A stretch of 54,444 nt of DNA from Pseudomonadota bacterium (GCA_021324155.1 JAJPJQ010000004.1:1-54444); one strand, 5' to 3'. Counted from the stretch's first letter, positions 42,853-51,157 are shown. The notes: generated by a model not told the origin, from the sequence alone. Translations and numbers: made by a program.

Positions 42853-44858
42853 TTCCCGCCTTCATCGCCGGAGTCCTTTCCAGGCTTCAGTGCAAGCCTG
42901 CTAGATCTTTCGTACGAGAACTGGGCCTCTTTAAAGAGGCCCAGTTCTTCGTACGCCGTACCCAGCCCGTACCATAAAGTTCCGTTGTCAGGGAACCTGC
43001 TCACCCCGTTGTAGTAAACCTTCATCGCATCGCCGAATAGCTGCTGATACATCAGCAGACTGCCGAGGCAGATGTAGCTGCGCGGGTTATCTCGCTCCAG
43101 CTCTAATAGCCTCCTGCACGCGGCCGTCGCCTCGGGGAGCTGTTTCTTCTCCCAATTCACCATCGCGATACCGTAGTAGGCTTCGGCGGCGCTGCGGTTA
43201 ATACGAAGCGCGGTTTCGTAGTCTTTAAGCGCTTCGTTGTAGCGCCCGGTCGCGAGGTAAAGGTCGCCGCGATAGACGTATCCGAACGGCGAATAGCGTT
43301 GTCTCGCCACCGCCTGATTTAAATCGTTCAGCGCGTCTGTATAGTTGCGGATGAGGAAATTCAAATACCCGCGCTGCAAAAACGCCTCGCCTTTGCCCCT
43401 CGGCAGCAGCACGGCCGCATCCAGGTACTCGCGTGCGCGTGCGTATTCGCCCCGGTCCATGTATTGGAGTCCCAAACCAATGAGGGCGCGGCCATTGCCC
43501 GGATCTTTCCTGAGCACATCCGCCCATAGCGTAAGGTCATCGCGCCAATCGAGATTGCGGCGCATCGTCGCGGCGGTAAGTGCTGCGATAGCGATACCGA
43601 GTGCGGCGCCGCATGCGACGGCGAAACGGCCGGCGGACCACGAAGCCGGCCGAAGCCGCCGCCGGAGCGCATCGGCACTCGTGACGATGAAAAGCACAAA
43701 AGCGATCGAAAGACCGGCGTAGGCCAAATACGGACGGTGGCCGGTGACCGCATCGGGGCGGACGAAGATGCTCGCCTCGGGAAGCAGCGCGACGAAGAAC
43801 CACGCAGTAGCGAAGGCAAGTAGCGGTTCGCGTTTGCGCACGAGCCATGCCGCGATGATGATTGCTGCCACGATTGCGGCTGAGAAAAGGACGCGCGCGT
43901 CCAAAAACGAGGTCGACCAGCCGAAACCGGAGTAGTCGAAGATCAACGGGTCGGGCCAGAGGTAACGTTTCAGGTAATAAACCCAGGCGCGAAACTGCGT
44001 AAGCAGAAAGGTCTTACGTCCCCCGCCGCCGTCCCCGGCCCAACGCGTCCCGATCACGTGATAGGTAACGCGCGGCGTCAGCTTAATGCGCAGCCAGATG
44101 TAGGCGAGTAGAATCGCAGCGGTCGGGAGGTACTTCACCAGCCGCCGCGGTTCATTCCAGTATAAGCGCAGCGGGTTGCGACCGGCCGGATTGAGCATCA
44201 GAGTCTCGTAAGCGAGCAGCATTGCCGGAAGGCTCACCGCGGTCGCCTTCGTCGCGAGACCGAGCGCGAACGCGATTAGCGCCCCGGCGTGCCAGCGCGC
44301 CCCGCCGGGCGAGCGCGCATTGAAGGGACCGCGCATGTGGCAGTAGACGGCGATCATATATAACAGCCCTGCGAGCAGGGAACTGCGCGCCCAGCTGTAA
44401 TTGACGGTCTGTGTATTGACGGTGTGGACGACGAAGAGAAGCGCCGGCGCCAGCGCGAGCCAGAAAGGCGGTATCGTGTTCAGCGACACGGCGCGTCCTT
44501 CGGTCTGCTTGAGGACTTCTCCGGTGATGAGGAAGATCATCCACGCCGCGGCAATGTGAAAGAGCAGATCGGTAGCGTGATAAACCAGCGGCTCCGGGCC
44601 GCCGAGCGCATAGTCGAGCGCATAGGTGATTTGCAAAATCGGCCGCCAATCGATGCTGTAGGTCAAGCGAAAGATGAGCGGATTGATGAAAAAGCTCGGA
44701 ATATTTTTCAGATCACGCAGCGATTGGTTGTAGAGGATGCCTTCGAAATCGTCGAAGTGGAAATTGTTTTTAAGCCCGTTGGCATAAGCGATGAAGCCGA
44801 GAAGGGTGATCAGCGAGAATGCGAGCGCTGTGCGATGTCGTCGAACGAAAGCCTGCAT
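42849..44858 (-). CDS. TMTC-like membrane glycosyltransferase with TPRs, copy 2
   Basis: 669 aa, paralogue of the gene at 32117. N-terminal GT-C part with NNFHFDDFEGILYN in the first loop and HTVNTQTVNYSWARSSLLAG in the later conserved loop, about ten membrane segments. TPRs at about 440-650 (ALIGLGLQYMDRGEYARARE, QRGYLNFLIRNYTDALND, RGDLYLATGRYNEALKDYE, AYYGIAMVNWEKKQL, LGSLLMYQQLFGDAMKVY, YGLGTAYEELGLFKEAQFSY). The codons for EELGLFKEAQF lie in a near-perfect 45-nt palindrome (42911-42955). Predicted polyprenyl-phosphate-sugar transferase; it has its own promoter region at 44859-44944. Confidence 0.8.
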   Translation of the reverse strand: MQAFVRRHRTALAFSLITLLGFIAYANGLKNNFHFDDFEGILYNQSLRDLKNIPSFFINPLIFRLTYSIDWRPILQITYALDYALGGPEPLVYHATDLLFHIAAAWMIFLITGEVLKQTEGRAVSLNTIPPFWLALAPALLFVVHTVNTQTVNYSWARSSLLAGLLYMIAVYCHMRGPFNARSPGGARWHAGALIAFALGLATKATAVSLPAMLLAYETLMLNPAGRNPLRLYWNEPRRLVKYLPTAAILLAYIWLRIKLTPRVTYHVIGTRWAGDGGGGRKTFLLTQFRAWVYYLKRYLWPDPLIFDYSGFGWSTSFLDARVLFSAAIVAAIIIAAWLVRKREPLLAFATAWFFVALLPEASIFVRPDAVTGHRPYLAYAGLSIAFVLFIVTSADALRRRLRPASWSAGRFAVACGAALGIAIAALTAATMRRNLDWRDDLTLWADVLRKDPGNGRALIGLGLQYMDRGEYARAREYLDAAVLLPRGKGEAFLQRGYLNFLIRNYTDALNDLNQAVARQRYSPFGYVYRGDLYLATGRYNEALKDYETALRINRSAAEAYYGIAMVNWEKKQLPEATAACRRLLELERDNPRSYICLGSLLMYQQLFGDAMKVYYNGVSRFPDNGTLWYGLGTAYEELGLFKEAQFSYERSSRLALKPGKDSGDEGGN
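42911..42955. repeat. Near-perfect 45-nt palindrome inside a coding region
   Basis: The centre 42918-42947 is a perfect 30-nt palindrome (left half GAACTGGGCCTCTTT). The outer 7 and 8 nt (CGTACGA / TTCGTACG) pair with a one-base bulge. It falls in the last TPR of the second TMTC-like protein, about 60 nt past the stop of the convergent barrel gene. There is no U-run. It may stop transcription from the barrel gene. Confidence 0.8.
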
Positions 44859-44944
44859 GAAAGGGAAAGCTGCCCGAAAGGCTCAATGTAGCCGCCGCCG
44901 GGCAAAGCTGTCAATCATCCGAGGCGAATTTGCGCGCGGCTCGC

Positions 44945-46024
44945 CTAAACAGCACGCGTCGATCCCGTAGGTCGGCGGGTCGAAATTTCCCGCAGGAAAG
45001 CGCCGATGATCTCGGCGGCTTTTTCGACCCCGACGCGGTCGACGTCGAGGTGTGTAACCAGCCGAACCTTGTCGCGGTCGACGGGGACGCCCAAGACGCC
45101 ACGCTCCACGAGCGCGGCGAGAAAGTCGCCGGAGGAGAGGCCCGTCTCCTGGACGTCGAAGATGATGATGTTGGTCTGCACGCGCGCCGGGTTCAGCCGG
45201 ATGCCCGGCAGGCGCGCGAGCTCCTGCGCGAGGAATTTGGCGTTTTCCTGATCGATGTGGAGCCGCTTCGGGCCTTCTTCGAGAGCGATCAGGCCGGCGG
45301 CCGCGATCACTCCCGCCTGGCGCATGCCGCCGCCCAGCATTTTGCGAATGCTGCGGCAGCGGTCGATGAATGATTTCGATCCGACTACCATCGAGCCGAC
45401 CGGCGCGCCCAGTCCCTTGCTGAGACAAAATTGTACCGAGTCAAATTTTTTCGTCATCTCGCCGACGCTCTCGCCGAGGAAAACCGCCGCATTGAACACG
45501 CGCGAGCCGTCGAGGTGGACGGGCAGACCCGCCTCGTGGGCGCGGTCGCAGATTTCGTGCGCGATTGCGGTCGGATACACCGTGCCGCCCATTAGATTAT
45601 GTGTGTTCTCCAGGCAGATGAGCGCCGTCGGCGCGCGCGCATACATTTTGGGCCGGATCATCCGACCGATCTGCTCCCACGACATGATGCCGTCTTCGGT
45701 CGGGATGAGGCGCGGCAACAGGCCGGCGACGCCGGAGATCGCGGCCATCTCATTTGTATAAATGTGGGCGTTTTCCTCGCAGATGACTTCCTGCCCCGGC
45801 CGCGTGTGCGCGATGAGAGAAATTAGATTGCCCATGCTGCCCGAGGGCACGTAAAGCGCCGCCTCGCGCCCGAAGATTTCGGCCGCGCGCGATTGCAGCC
45901 GATTGATCGTCGGGTCTTCCATGAAGACATCGTCGCCGACCTCGGCCTCGGCCATCGCCTTGCGCATTGCCGCAGAGGGTTTCGTGACGGTATCGCTTCT
46001 GAGATCGATCGGTTTTTCCGCCAT
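44945..46024 (-). CDS. Low-specificity L-threonine aldolase-like PLP enzyme
   Basis: 359 aa, fold-type I PLP enzyme of the GntG/LtaE family, splitting beta-hydroxy-amino acids to glycine and aldehyde. Seen: IDLRSDTVTKPSAAMRKAMA, EVGDDVFMEDPTIN, VPSGSMGNLI, the active-site HLDGSRVFNAAVFLGE and the PLP lysine in FCLSKGLGAPVGSMVVG. Normal length. It begins 2 nt after the diiron protein gene stop, so the two are likely co-transcribed. The last about 15 residues (STRRPTGSTRAV) are atypical and may be a run-on. Confidence 0.88.
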   Translation of the reverse strand: MAEKPIDLRSDTVTKPSAAMRKAMAEAEVGDDVFMEDPTINRLQSRAAEIFGREAALYVPSGSMGNLISLIAHTRPGQEVICEENAHIYTNEMAAISGVAGLLPRLIPTEDGIMSWEQIGRMIRPKMYARAPTALICLENTHNLMGGTVYPTAIAHEICDRAHEAGLPVHLDGSRVFNAAVFLGESVGEMTKKFDSVQFCLSKGLGAPVGSMVVGSKSFIDRCRSIRKMLGGGMRQAGVIAAAGLIALEEGPKRLHIDQENAKFLAQELARLPGIRLNPARVQTNIIIFDVQETGLSSGDFLAALVERGVLGVPVDRDKVRLVTHLDVDRVGVEKAAEIIGAFLREISTRRPTGSTRAV

Positions 46025-46026
46025 CG

Positions 46027-46773
46027 CTATTCCAATCTGCCCTCAATCTCTTGGATTGTCTCGGCCGACAAACTCGGCCGCACGAAGGCTTGATAGATCG
46101 TCTCGTTCTGAAGCCACATGATATCGGAGCGACTTTTTACGGCCTCGCGCATTTCGTCCTGCAGGTGGTCTTCCATGCAATATTTGCGCACGACGTCGAA
46201 GCAGAATTCGCCGTGGCCTTCGTCGTGATACTCATGGACGCGGAAGAAATCGAGCGCGCGCTTCGGAATCCACGGATAATATTGCTCCAGAGCCTCGCGC
46301 TCTTCCTTCATGCGCTTGGGCCCGCCGCCCTCGAAGACGAGCCCGGTTCCGATCGCAACCGCCCAGTGGCTCTGCTGCACGAGCGAAACGTACATTTCGA
46401 GCGCCGCGCGGATGCCCGGCAGTGGCTCGTAATTGAGCATGTCGTCGCGCGCGATGCCGATGCCTTCGCCGAACCTCACCCAGAGCTCGGCGTGGCTCGG
46501 ATACGTTTTCCCGATCATGTCCTCGCCCTCTTCCTCGATCATGTTGTCGATCAGCATCCTCCGCAGCTCGGGGATCGGGCATTTCTGATAGCGGACGCCG
46601 AAGAACCGATGGATATTGCGAAACTCGTGGAAGAGGTTTCGCGCCCAGCCGTGCAGATGTTCCTTCGTCAAGCGCCCGGTGAGCAAAAGCTGACGCACGG
46701 GATGCGGGCGCGGATGGCGCTTTTGCATCGTTTCGTGCAGGTCGGCGATCAACGCCTCTGGTGACAATGCCAT
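46027..46773 (-). CDS. PqqC/TenA-like haem-oxygenase-fold diiron protein
   Basis: 248 aa, all-helical. Candidate iron ligands: E in NMIEEEGED (80-84), H94 in SHAELW, E148 in GLVFEGG, and H180/D184/H187 in FFRVHEYHDEGHGEF, the H-x3-D-x2-H pattern of haem-oxygenase-like diiron enzymes such as CADD and its relatives. Such enzymes do oxidative cleavage or make p-aminobenzoate by using a residue of their own. The chemistry here is not determined. Likely co-transcribed with the threonine-aldolase-like gene. Confidence 0.8.
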   Translation of the reverse strand: MALSPEALIADLHETMQKRHPRPHPVRQLLLTGRLTKEHLHGWARNLFHEFRNIHRFFGVRYQKCPIPELRRMLIDNMIEEEGEDMIGKTYPSHAELWVRFGEGIGIARDDMLNYEPLPGIRAALEMYVSLVQQSHWAVAIGTGLVFEGGGPKRMKEEREALEQYYPWIPKRALDFFRVHEYHDEGHGEFCFDVVRKYCMEDHLQDEMREAVKSRSDIMWLQNETIYQAFVRPSLSAETIQEIEGRLE

Positions 46774-46904
46774 ACGGCCTCCGATGCGCCGCGCGTCCGG
46801 CGCAGTGAAAAGCTATCGCGGGAAAGGCGACGGAGTCAAGGCGCGTGAGATGGCAATCAAGATTGTTTTTTCAGGACCCATCCAATACGATTGACGTCGT
46901 GAGC

Positions 46905-47669
46905 ATGCTGAGACTCGCGGGAGTCAGCAAGCACTTCGGCTCGGTGACGGCGGTAGACCGTGCCGACCTCGCGGTTGAAGACGGCGAGCTGCTGGCAGTC
47001 GTCGGCGAGAGCGGCTGCGGCAAGACGACGACGCTGCGGCTCATCGCCGGCCTCGAGGAGCCCGACGCCGGCACGATCTCGAACGGCGGCGTTCCGGTGA
47101 ACGACGTCCCGGCCGGGCGCCGCAACGTGCAGATGATCTTTCAGAACTTCGCGCTCTGGCCGCATATGCGCGTCTTCGATGAGCGGCGCTATACGAATCT
47201 GACGCTGCCGCTGAAAGTGCGGCAGTGGTCGAATGACAAGATCCGCGATTTCATCCGGCCGATGGCGGAGCGGCTCGGCATTCAGGAGCGGTTTTACGGC
47301 CGCAAGCCCGGCGAGCTCTCCGGCGGCGAGCAGCAGCGCGTAGCGCTCGGGCGCGCGCTGGCGACTTCGCCGCGCATTTGTCTGATGGACGAGCCGCTCA
47401 GTAATATCGATCCGCCGAACCGGCTCAAGATGCGCGGCGAAATTCTCAAGTTCCACCGCGATCACCGGCTGACGACGCTCTACGTCACGCACAATCTCGC
47501 CGATGCGCTGGCGCTCGCCGACCGCATCGGCGTGATGCGGGCGGGCCGCTTCGAGCAGATCGACACAGGCGAGAACCTCATGCGCCGGCCCGCGACCGAC
47601 TACGTCGCCGATTTCTTCCACGCATCGGAGCTGAGGCCGCGCCTGGCGCCGCTCGGGCGGTCGCCATGA
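46905..47669 (+). CDS. ABC transporter ATP-binding protein (polyamine/sugar type)
   Basis: 254 aa from ATG 46905; a GTG two codons earlier at 46899 is also possible. Walker A GESGCGKTTT, Q-loop MIFQNFALWPHM, signature LSGGEQQRVALGRA, Walker B ICLMDEPLSN, H-loop YVTHN. The Q-loop to signature region carries an insertion (FDERRYTNLTLPLKVRQW). C-terminal extension lacks a full TOBE domain. No permease or binding protein beside it, so its partners are elsewhere. It overlaps the next gene by 4 nt. Confidence 0.9.
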   Translation: MLRLAGVSKHFGSVTAVDRADLAVEDGELLAVVGESGCGKTTTLRLIAGLEEPDAGTISNGGVPVNDVPAGRRNVQMIFQNFALWPHMRVFDERRYTNLTLPLKVRQWSNDKIRDFIRPMAERLGIQERFYGRKPGELSGGEQQRVALGRALATSPRICLMDEPLSNIDPPNRLKMRGEILKFHRDHRLTTLYVTHNLADALALADRIGVMRAGRFEQIDTGENLMRRPATDYVADFFHASELRPRLAPLGRSP

Positions 47670-48451
47670 AGAGCGCTCTGCTGGCGCTGGTGTTTTTTCT
47701 GCTTGCGTCAGCCCCCATAGCGGGTGCGGCCTGCCGCGACCTCGATCTCACGCGCCGCGGCTCGGTTGCCTACGCCGCGGAGGCCGACGCTGTCATTCAA
47801 TACTTCGGCCACAATTTTTTTCAGATCACGACGTCGAAGGGGACGAAGATCGTCACCGACCCGCTCGCGCCGGGCATGTATCCGACTCCGGATCTCTGGC
47901 CGCATGTCGTGACCGTCGGCCGCGAGCATCCCAACCACAACTACGTGGAGCTCGCGCACGGGAATCCGATTGTTCTGCGCGGCCTCTCGAATTACGGCGC
48001 GGAGTGGAATCGAGTAAGTATCAACGTCCGCGACGTATACATCTACAACATGCCGGTTTACCAGCAGGCGTTCGGCACGGCGCTCAAAGGCGCCGCGTTC
48101 ATCTTCGACACCGGCGCGCTCTGCATCGCGCACCTTGGAGACTTGAGCCATACGCTGACGCCCGAGCAGCTGAAACAGATGGGCCGCATCGACGTCGCGC
48201 TGATTCCAATCGGCGGCGTCTTTACGATGCCGCCGGACACCGCGCGCGAGGTGCTGGCGCAGATCAAGCCCAAGATCGCGATTCCGATGCACTACCGCGA
48301 CAGCTCCTATCTCATCGACGCGTTCGTGCAGGGCCTCTCCGCGCGCCGCCTCGAAGGCGACACGCTCACCGTGAGCAAATCGGCGCTGCCGAAAGAGACG
48401 CAGATCGTCGTCATGAAGCCGAGGGGGTCGTTCGGGGGCTGGGGCGGGTGA
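47666..48451 (+). CDS. Secreted MBL-fold metallohydrolase (UlaG-like)
   Basis: 261 aa with a signal peptide (LLALVFFLLASAPIAGAAC), possibly a lipobox-like AGAAC end. Metallo-beta-lactamase fold: YFGHNFFQITTSKGTKIVTD, REHPNHNYVE, IAHLGDLSHTLTPEQ, IDVALIPIGGVFTMP and IPMHYRDSSYL. The classic HxHxDH is degenerate (HPNHNY), as in UlaG-like proteins. The ATGA overlap ties it to the ABC ATPase, but the functional link is unclear. Confidence 0.85.
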   Translation: MKSALLALVFFLLASAPIAGAACRDLDLTRRGSVAYAAEADAVIQYFGHNFFQITTSKGTKIVTDPLAPGMYPTPDLWPHVVTVGREHPNHNYVELAHGNPIVLRGLSNYGAEWNRVSINVRDVYIYNMPVYQQAFGTALKGAAFIFDTGALCIAHLGDLSHTLTPEQLKQMGRIDVALIPIGGVFTMPPDTAREVLAQIKPKIAIPMHYRDSSYLIDAFVQGLSARRLEGDTLTVSKSALPKETQIVVMKPRGSFGGWGG

Positions 48452-48452
48452 T

Positions 48453-48791
48453 ATGAACGAGCCGTCAACATTCGAGTTGCGTCTCGACATTGTTTGGATT
48501 TCTTTATTGGTTAAGCTTTTGACGGTTGGTCACGGTGGTGAGGCGAAGCCTGAGGTCCATTTATTTCTAGGGGACCGCTACTCGCGACTCTCCGACTTTC
48601 AGGAGCGAAGAGGAGCGAAGCGGAACGCCGCCCGTCTTCGCGCGAAAGCGGAAACGCATCTTCGCCTGGGAGGATGGGAGCCGACTTTGCCACCGGCCGC
48701 GGCTATGGTTATGCCCGTACCGGATCGGCCGGCGCTGCGCGATCTGATCGGAAGGCGATTCGAGCATCGTCCGCCCGACGACGCAGCTTGA
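48453..48791 (+). CDS. Small protein of unknown function
   Basis: 112 aa, starting 1 nt after the MBL stop. The middle (LFLGDRYSRLSDFQERRGAK, then ARLRAKAETHLRLGGWEP) is a charged helical region that reads like a single TPR-like pair; the end is Pro/Met-rich (LPPAAAMVMPVPDRP). The N-terminus (IVWISLLVKLLTV) is hydrophobic. No family recognised. Base composition is a little less GC-rich at its start. It ends 3 nt from the convergent Nudix gene. Confidence 0.5.
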   Translation: MNEPSTFELRLDIVWISLLVKLLTVGHGGEAKPEVHLFLGDRYSRLSDFQERRGAKRNAARLRAKAETHLRLGGWEPTLPPAAAMVMPVPDRPALRDLIGRRFEHRPPDDAA

Positions 48792-48794
48792 CTC

Positions 48795-49484
48795 CTACAC
48801 CATCTCTATCACCATCGGCCGCTTCTGCTTGAAGGCGTAGAGCGCCGCGGGGCGGTGCGTGCCGAGCCGCTTCTTGGACAGTTGCCGCAGCAGGCCTAGG
48901 GCGAGAATTTTTTTGCGGAAGTTTCGCCGGTCGAGGCGGCGGTGGAGGATCGTCTCGTACACCTCCTGCAATTCGCCCAGCGTGAATTCTTTCGGCAGCA
49001 GGCTGTAGACGATGTTGGTGTACTGGAGCTTCGCGCGCAGGCGCTGGAGCGCCATGCGCCCGACCTGGTCGTGGTCGTAGGCGAGCGGCGGGAGCTTGTC
49101 GGCGGCGAACCATTTCACCGCGCCGTAGCGCGCGCCGGCATTGACCGAGAGATTGAGATTTGCGACCAGCGCCAGGTAGGAAGCGGAGACGACGCGCCGG
49201 GCCGGGTCTCGCTCGGGCCGGCCGAAGGTGTAGAGCTGCTCGATGTACCCGCCGCGCACGCCGGTGAGCTCGAAGAGCTCGCGCTCGGCCGCGTCGTCAA
49301 GCGACTCATCCGCGCGCACGAGCCCGCCGGGGAAGGCCCATTTGCCCGCGAACGAGCCGTCCTTTACTTGAACCAAGAGACAGTAAAGCGCGCCGCCGGT
49401 GAGCGCGAAAAGCGCGACGTCGACGGCGACCAAGGGATGCTGTTGGACGCCGGCGAAGCGGTGCTCTGGCGGCTCGGATGCCAT
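48795..49484 (-). CDS. NrtR-like Nudix regulator
   Basis: 229 aa. N-terminal Nudix domain (about 15-140) with AFPGGLVRADESLDDAAERELFELTGV; the Nudix box has RELFELTG where the second catalytic pair EE is expected, so hydrolysis may be weak or lost. C-terminal winged-helix part (LLPKEFTLGELQEVYETIL, RRNFRKKILALGLL) is that of NrtR-type repressors that sense an ADP-ribose-like ligand. It is the last gene of the hydantoinase operon and could regulate it. Confidence 0.85.
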   Translation of the reverse strand: MASEPPEHRFAGVQQHPLVAVDVALFALTGGALYCLLVQVKDGSFAGKWAFPGGLVRADESLDDAAERELFELTGVRGGYIEQLYTFGRPERDPARRVVSASYLALVANLNLSVNAGARYGAVKWFAADKLPPLAYDHDQVGRMALQRLRAKLQYTNIVYSLLPKEFTLGELQEVYETILHRRLDRRNFRKKILALGLLRQLSKKRLGTHRPAALYAFKQKRPMVIEMV

Positions 49485-49491
49485 CGCGCGA

Positions 49492-50481
49492 TCAAATCTT
49501 GAACGCTTCGCGCGTCTCCGGCGCGAAGAGGCTTTCGAGCTCCAATTTCGTTTTGATCAACCCCTGCTCGAAGAGATAGCCGTGCAGCGTCTCCAGCACG
49601 TCGTGATTCGGCGCGAAGCCGTAGGGCCAGTAATCCATGCCCATTGCGTCGCGGGTCTCTTCGTATGCGGCCGAGAACCACGGCAGGCTCACGTGCAGCA
49701 CGTTGGTGTCGTAAAGCCGCTCGAAGCAAAGGTCTTTCGCCTCGCAGAAAGCCTTGTAAAGGCTTTGCGCGACCCAGGGATTCGCGTCGTAAAGGTCTTT
49801 CCTGATCACGATCACGTGCATGATGGGAAATATCTTCGTGCGTTGGAAGTATTCCATTTCCGCACGCTTGTAGTCGGGAAAAAGACGCCCGACGCGCGGC
49901 GAGCCGGCGACGAAGGCCGACGGCATGCGCGGTGACATGAGCGCGTCGATCGCGCCGCTCTCGAGCATCTCGTTGAGCGTCTTATCCTGCACGACGTCGA
50001 GGCGGATACCTTTCGGCAGATCGAAGTCAACGCGGTCCTTGCGCCCGGGTTGCTCCTCGCCCGCTTGGATCCAGTGAATGTCTTCCGGCTTGACGCCGTA
50101 GTCGTGCTGGAACATGCCGCGGAGCCACACCGCGGCGGTCATCGTGTATTCCGGCACGCCCATGCGCTTGCCGCGAAGGTCCTCGACTTTTTGAAGGCCG
50201 GCCGCCGTATTGACGAAAATGCAGCGGTGGCGGAACGTGCGCGAGGGAAAGACCGGGATCGCGACGAACGGGCGGCGTCCCTGCGCCGCGGCGACGAGAA
50301 ATGCGCCCATCGACAATTCCGCCGCGTCAAATTCTTCGTAGCGGCACATGCGCCAGAAAATCTCCTCGACTTCGAGCGCGACGTAGTTGAGCTCGATGCC
50401 TTCGGGCTTGATCGTCCCGTCCTTCAGCGGCCGGGTGCGGTCATAATCTTCGCAGGCGAGCGTGAGATGGATGTCGGACAT
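49492..50481 (-). CDS. Solute-binding protein of the 4,5-dihydroxyphthalate decarboxylase-like family
   Basis: 329 aa without a signal peptide. Periplasmic-binding fold of the Pht5-like family: LACEDYDRTRPLKDGTIKPE, ALEVEEIFWRMCRYEEFDAAELSMG, VFPSRTFRHRCIFV, LRGKRMGVPEYTMTAAVW. C-terminal part PLFAPE-like LESLFAPETREAF. The family name comes from phthalate decarboxylase but many members lack assigned function and look like binding proteins. Eight nt after the KDPG aldolase-like gene and 7 nt before the Nudix gene. Confidence 0.8.
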   Translation of the reverse strand: MSDIHLTLACEDYDRTRPLKDGTIKPEGIELNYVALEVEEIFWRMCRYEEFDAAELSMGAFLVAAAQGRRPFVAIPVFPSRTFRHRCIFVNTAAGLQKVEDLRGKRMGVPEYTMTAAVWLRGMFQHDYGVKPEDIHWIQAGEEQPGRKDRVDFDLPKGIRLDVVQDKTLNEMLESGAIDALMSPRMPSAFVAGSPRVGRLFPDYKRAEMEYFQRTKIFPIMHVIVIRKDLYDANPWVAQSLYKAFCEAKDLCFERLYDTNVLHVSLPWFSAAYEETRDAMGMDYWPYGFAPNHDVLETLHGYLFEQGLIKTKLELESLFAPETREAFKI

Positions 50482-50489
50482 GGCACTCC

Positions 50490-51152
50490 TTATTTGTTGC
50501 GCTCGGTCTTTTGCGCGCCCAATACGCTCTCGATCGCATTGACATAGCTCCGCGCGAGCTTGGCGAGACCGGCGCGGCCGTTCTTCATCAGTTCGTCGTG
50601 CAGCATCGAGCTGCCAAGACAGATGCCGGTGACGCCAAGCGCTGCGTATTCCGCCACGTTGCCGGCGTCAACGCCGCCGGAGACCATCAGGCGCATGTCG
50701 GGAAATGGGCCGAGAAGCTGGCGCACGAAGTGCGTCCCACCGACCGTGTCGGCGGGAAAAATCTTCACGAGATCGGCGCCGGCGCGCTTCGCGTTGAGCA
50801 TCTCCGTCGGCGTGGCCGCGCCGCTCACGCATGCGATCTTCGCATCGTGGCAGATGGGAATCAGGTTCAGCTCCAGCGTCGGTGAGACGATGAACTCGGC
50901 GCGCGCTTCGATCGCGCGGTCCGCGTCGCCGAGCGAGAGCACCGTACCGCCGCCGACGTGCAATCCGCCGCGCTTGACGAGTTGCTCGATAACTTCGACT
51001 GCGCCGGGCACACTGAACGTGATCTCCACGAACCGAATCCCGCCTTCTGCGACCGCCTCCGCCGTCTCGAAGGCTTCTTCAGCGCTCTTCGCGCGCACGA
51101 CAGCGACGATTCTGCGCTTGTGCATTTCCGCGATCAACTTTTTTCTGTCCAT
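50490..51152 (-). CDS. KDPG/KHG aldolase-like protein
   Basis: 220 aa from ATG 51152. TIM-barrel class I aldolase: IVAVVRAKSAEEAFETAEAV, FVEITFSVPGAVEVI (catalytic Glu), HVGGGTVLS, FIVSPTLELNLIPICHDAK and the Schiff-base Lys in ADLVKIFPAD. It cleaves 2-keto-3-deoxy-6-phosphogluconate or a related 2-keto-4-hydroxy acid. The match to the bifunctional KDPG/KHG family is clear; the operon partners suggest a less usual substrate. Confidence 0.88.
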   Translation of the reverse strand: MDRKKLIAEMHKRRIVAVVRAKSAEEAFETAEAVAEGGIRFVEITFSVPGAVEVIEQLVKRGGLHVGGGTVLSLGDADRAIEARAEFIVSPTLELNLIPICHDAKIACVSGAATPTEMLNAKRAGADLVKIFPADTVGGTHFVRQLLGPFPDMRLMVSGGVDAGNVAEYAALGVTGICLGSSMLHDELMKNGRAGLAKLARSYVNAIESVLGAQKTERNK

Positions 51153-51157
51153 ATCGA

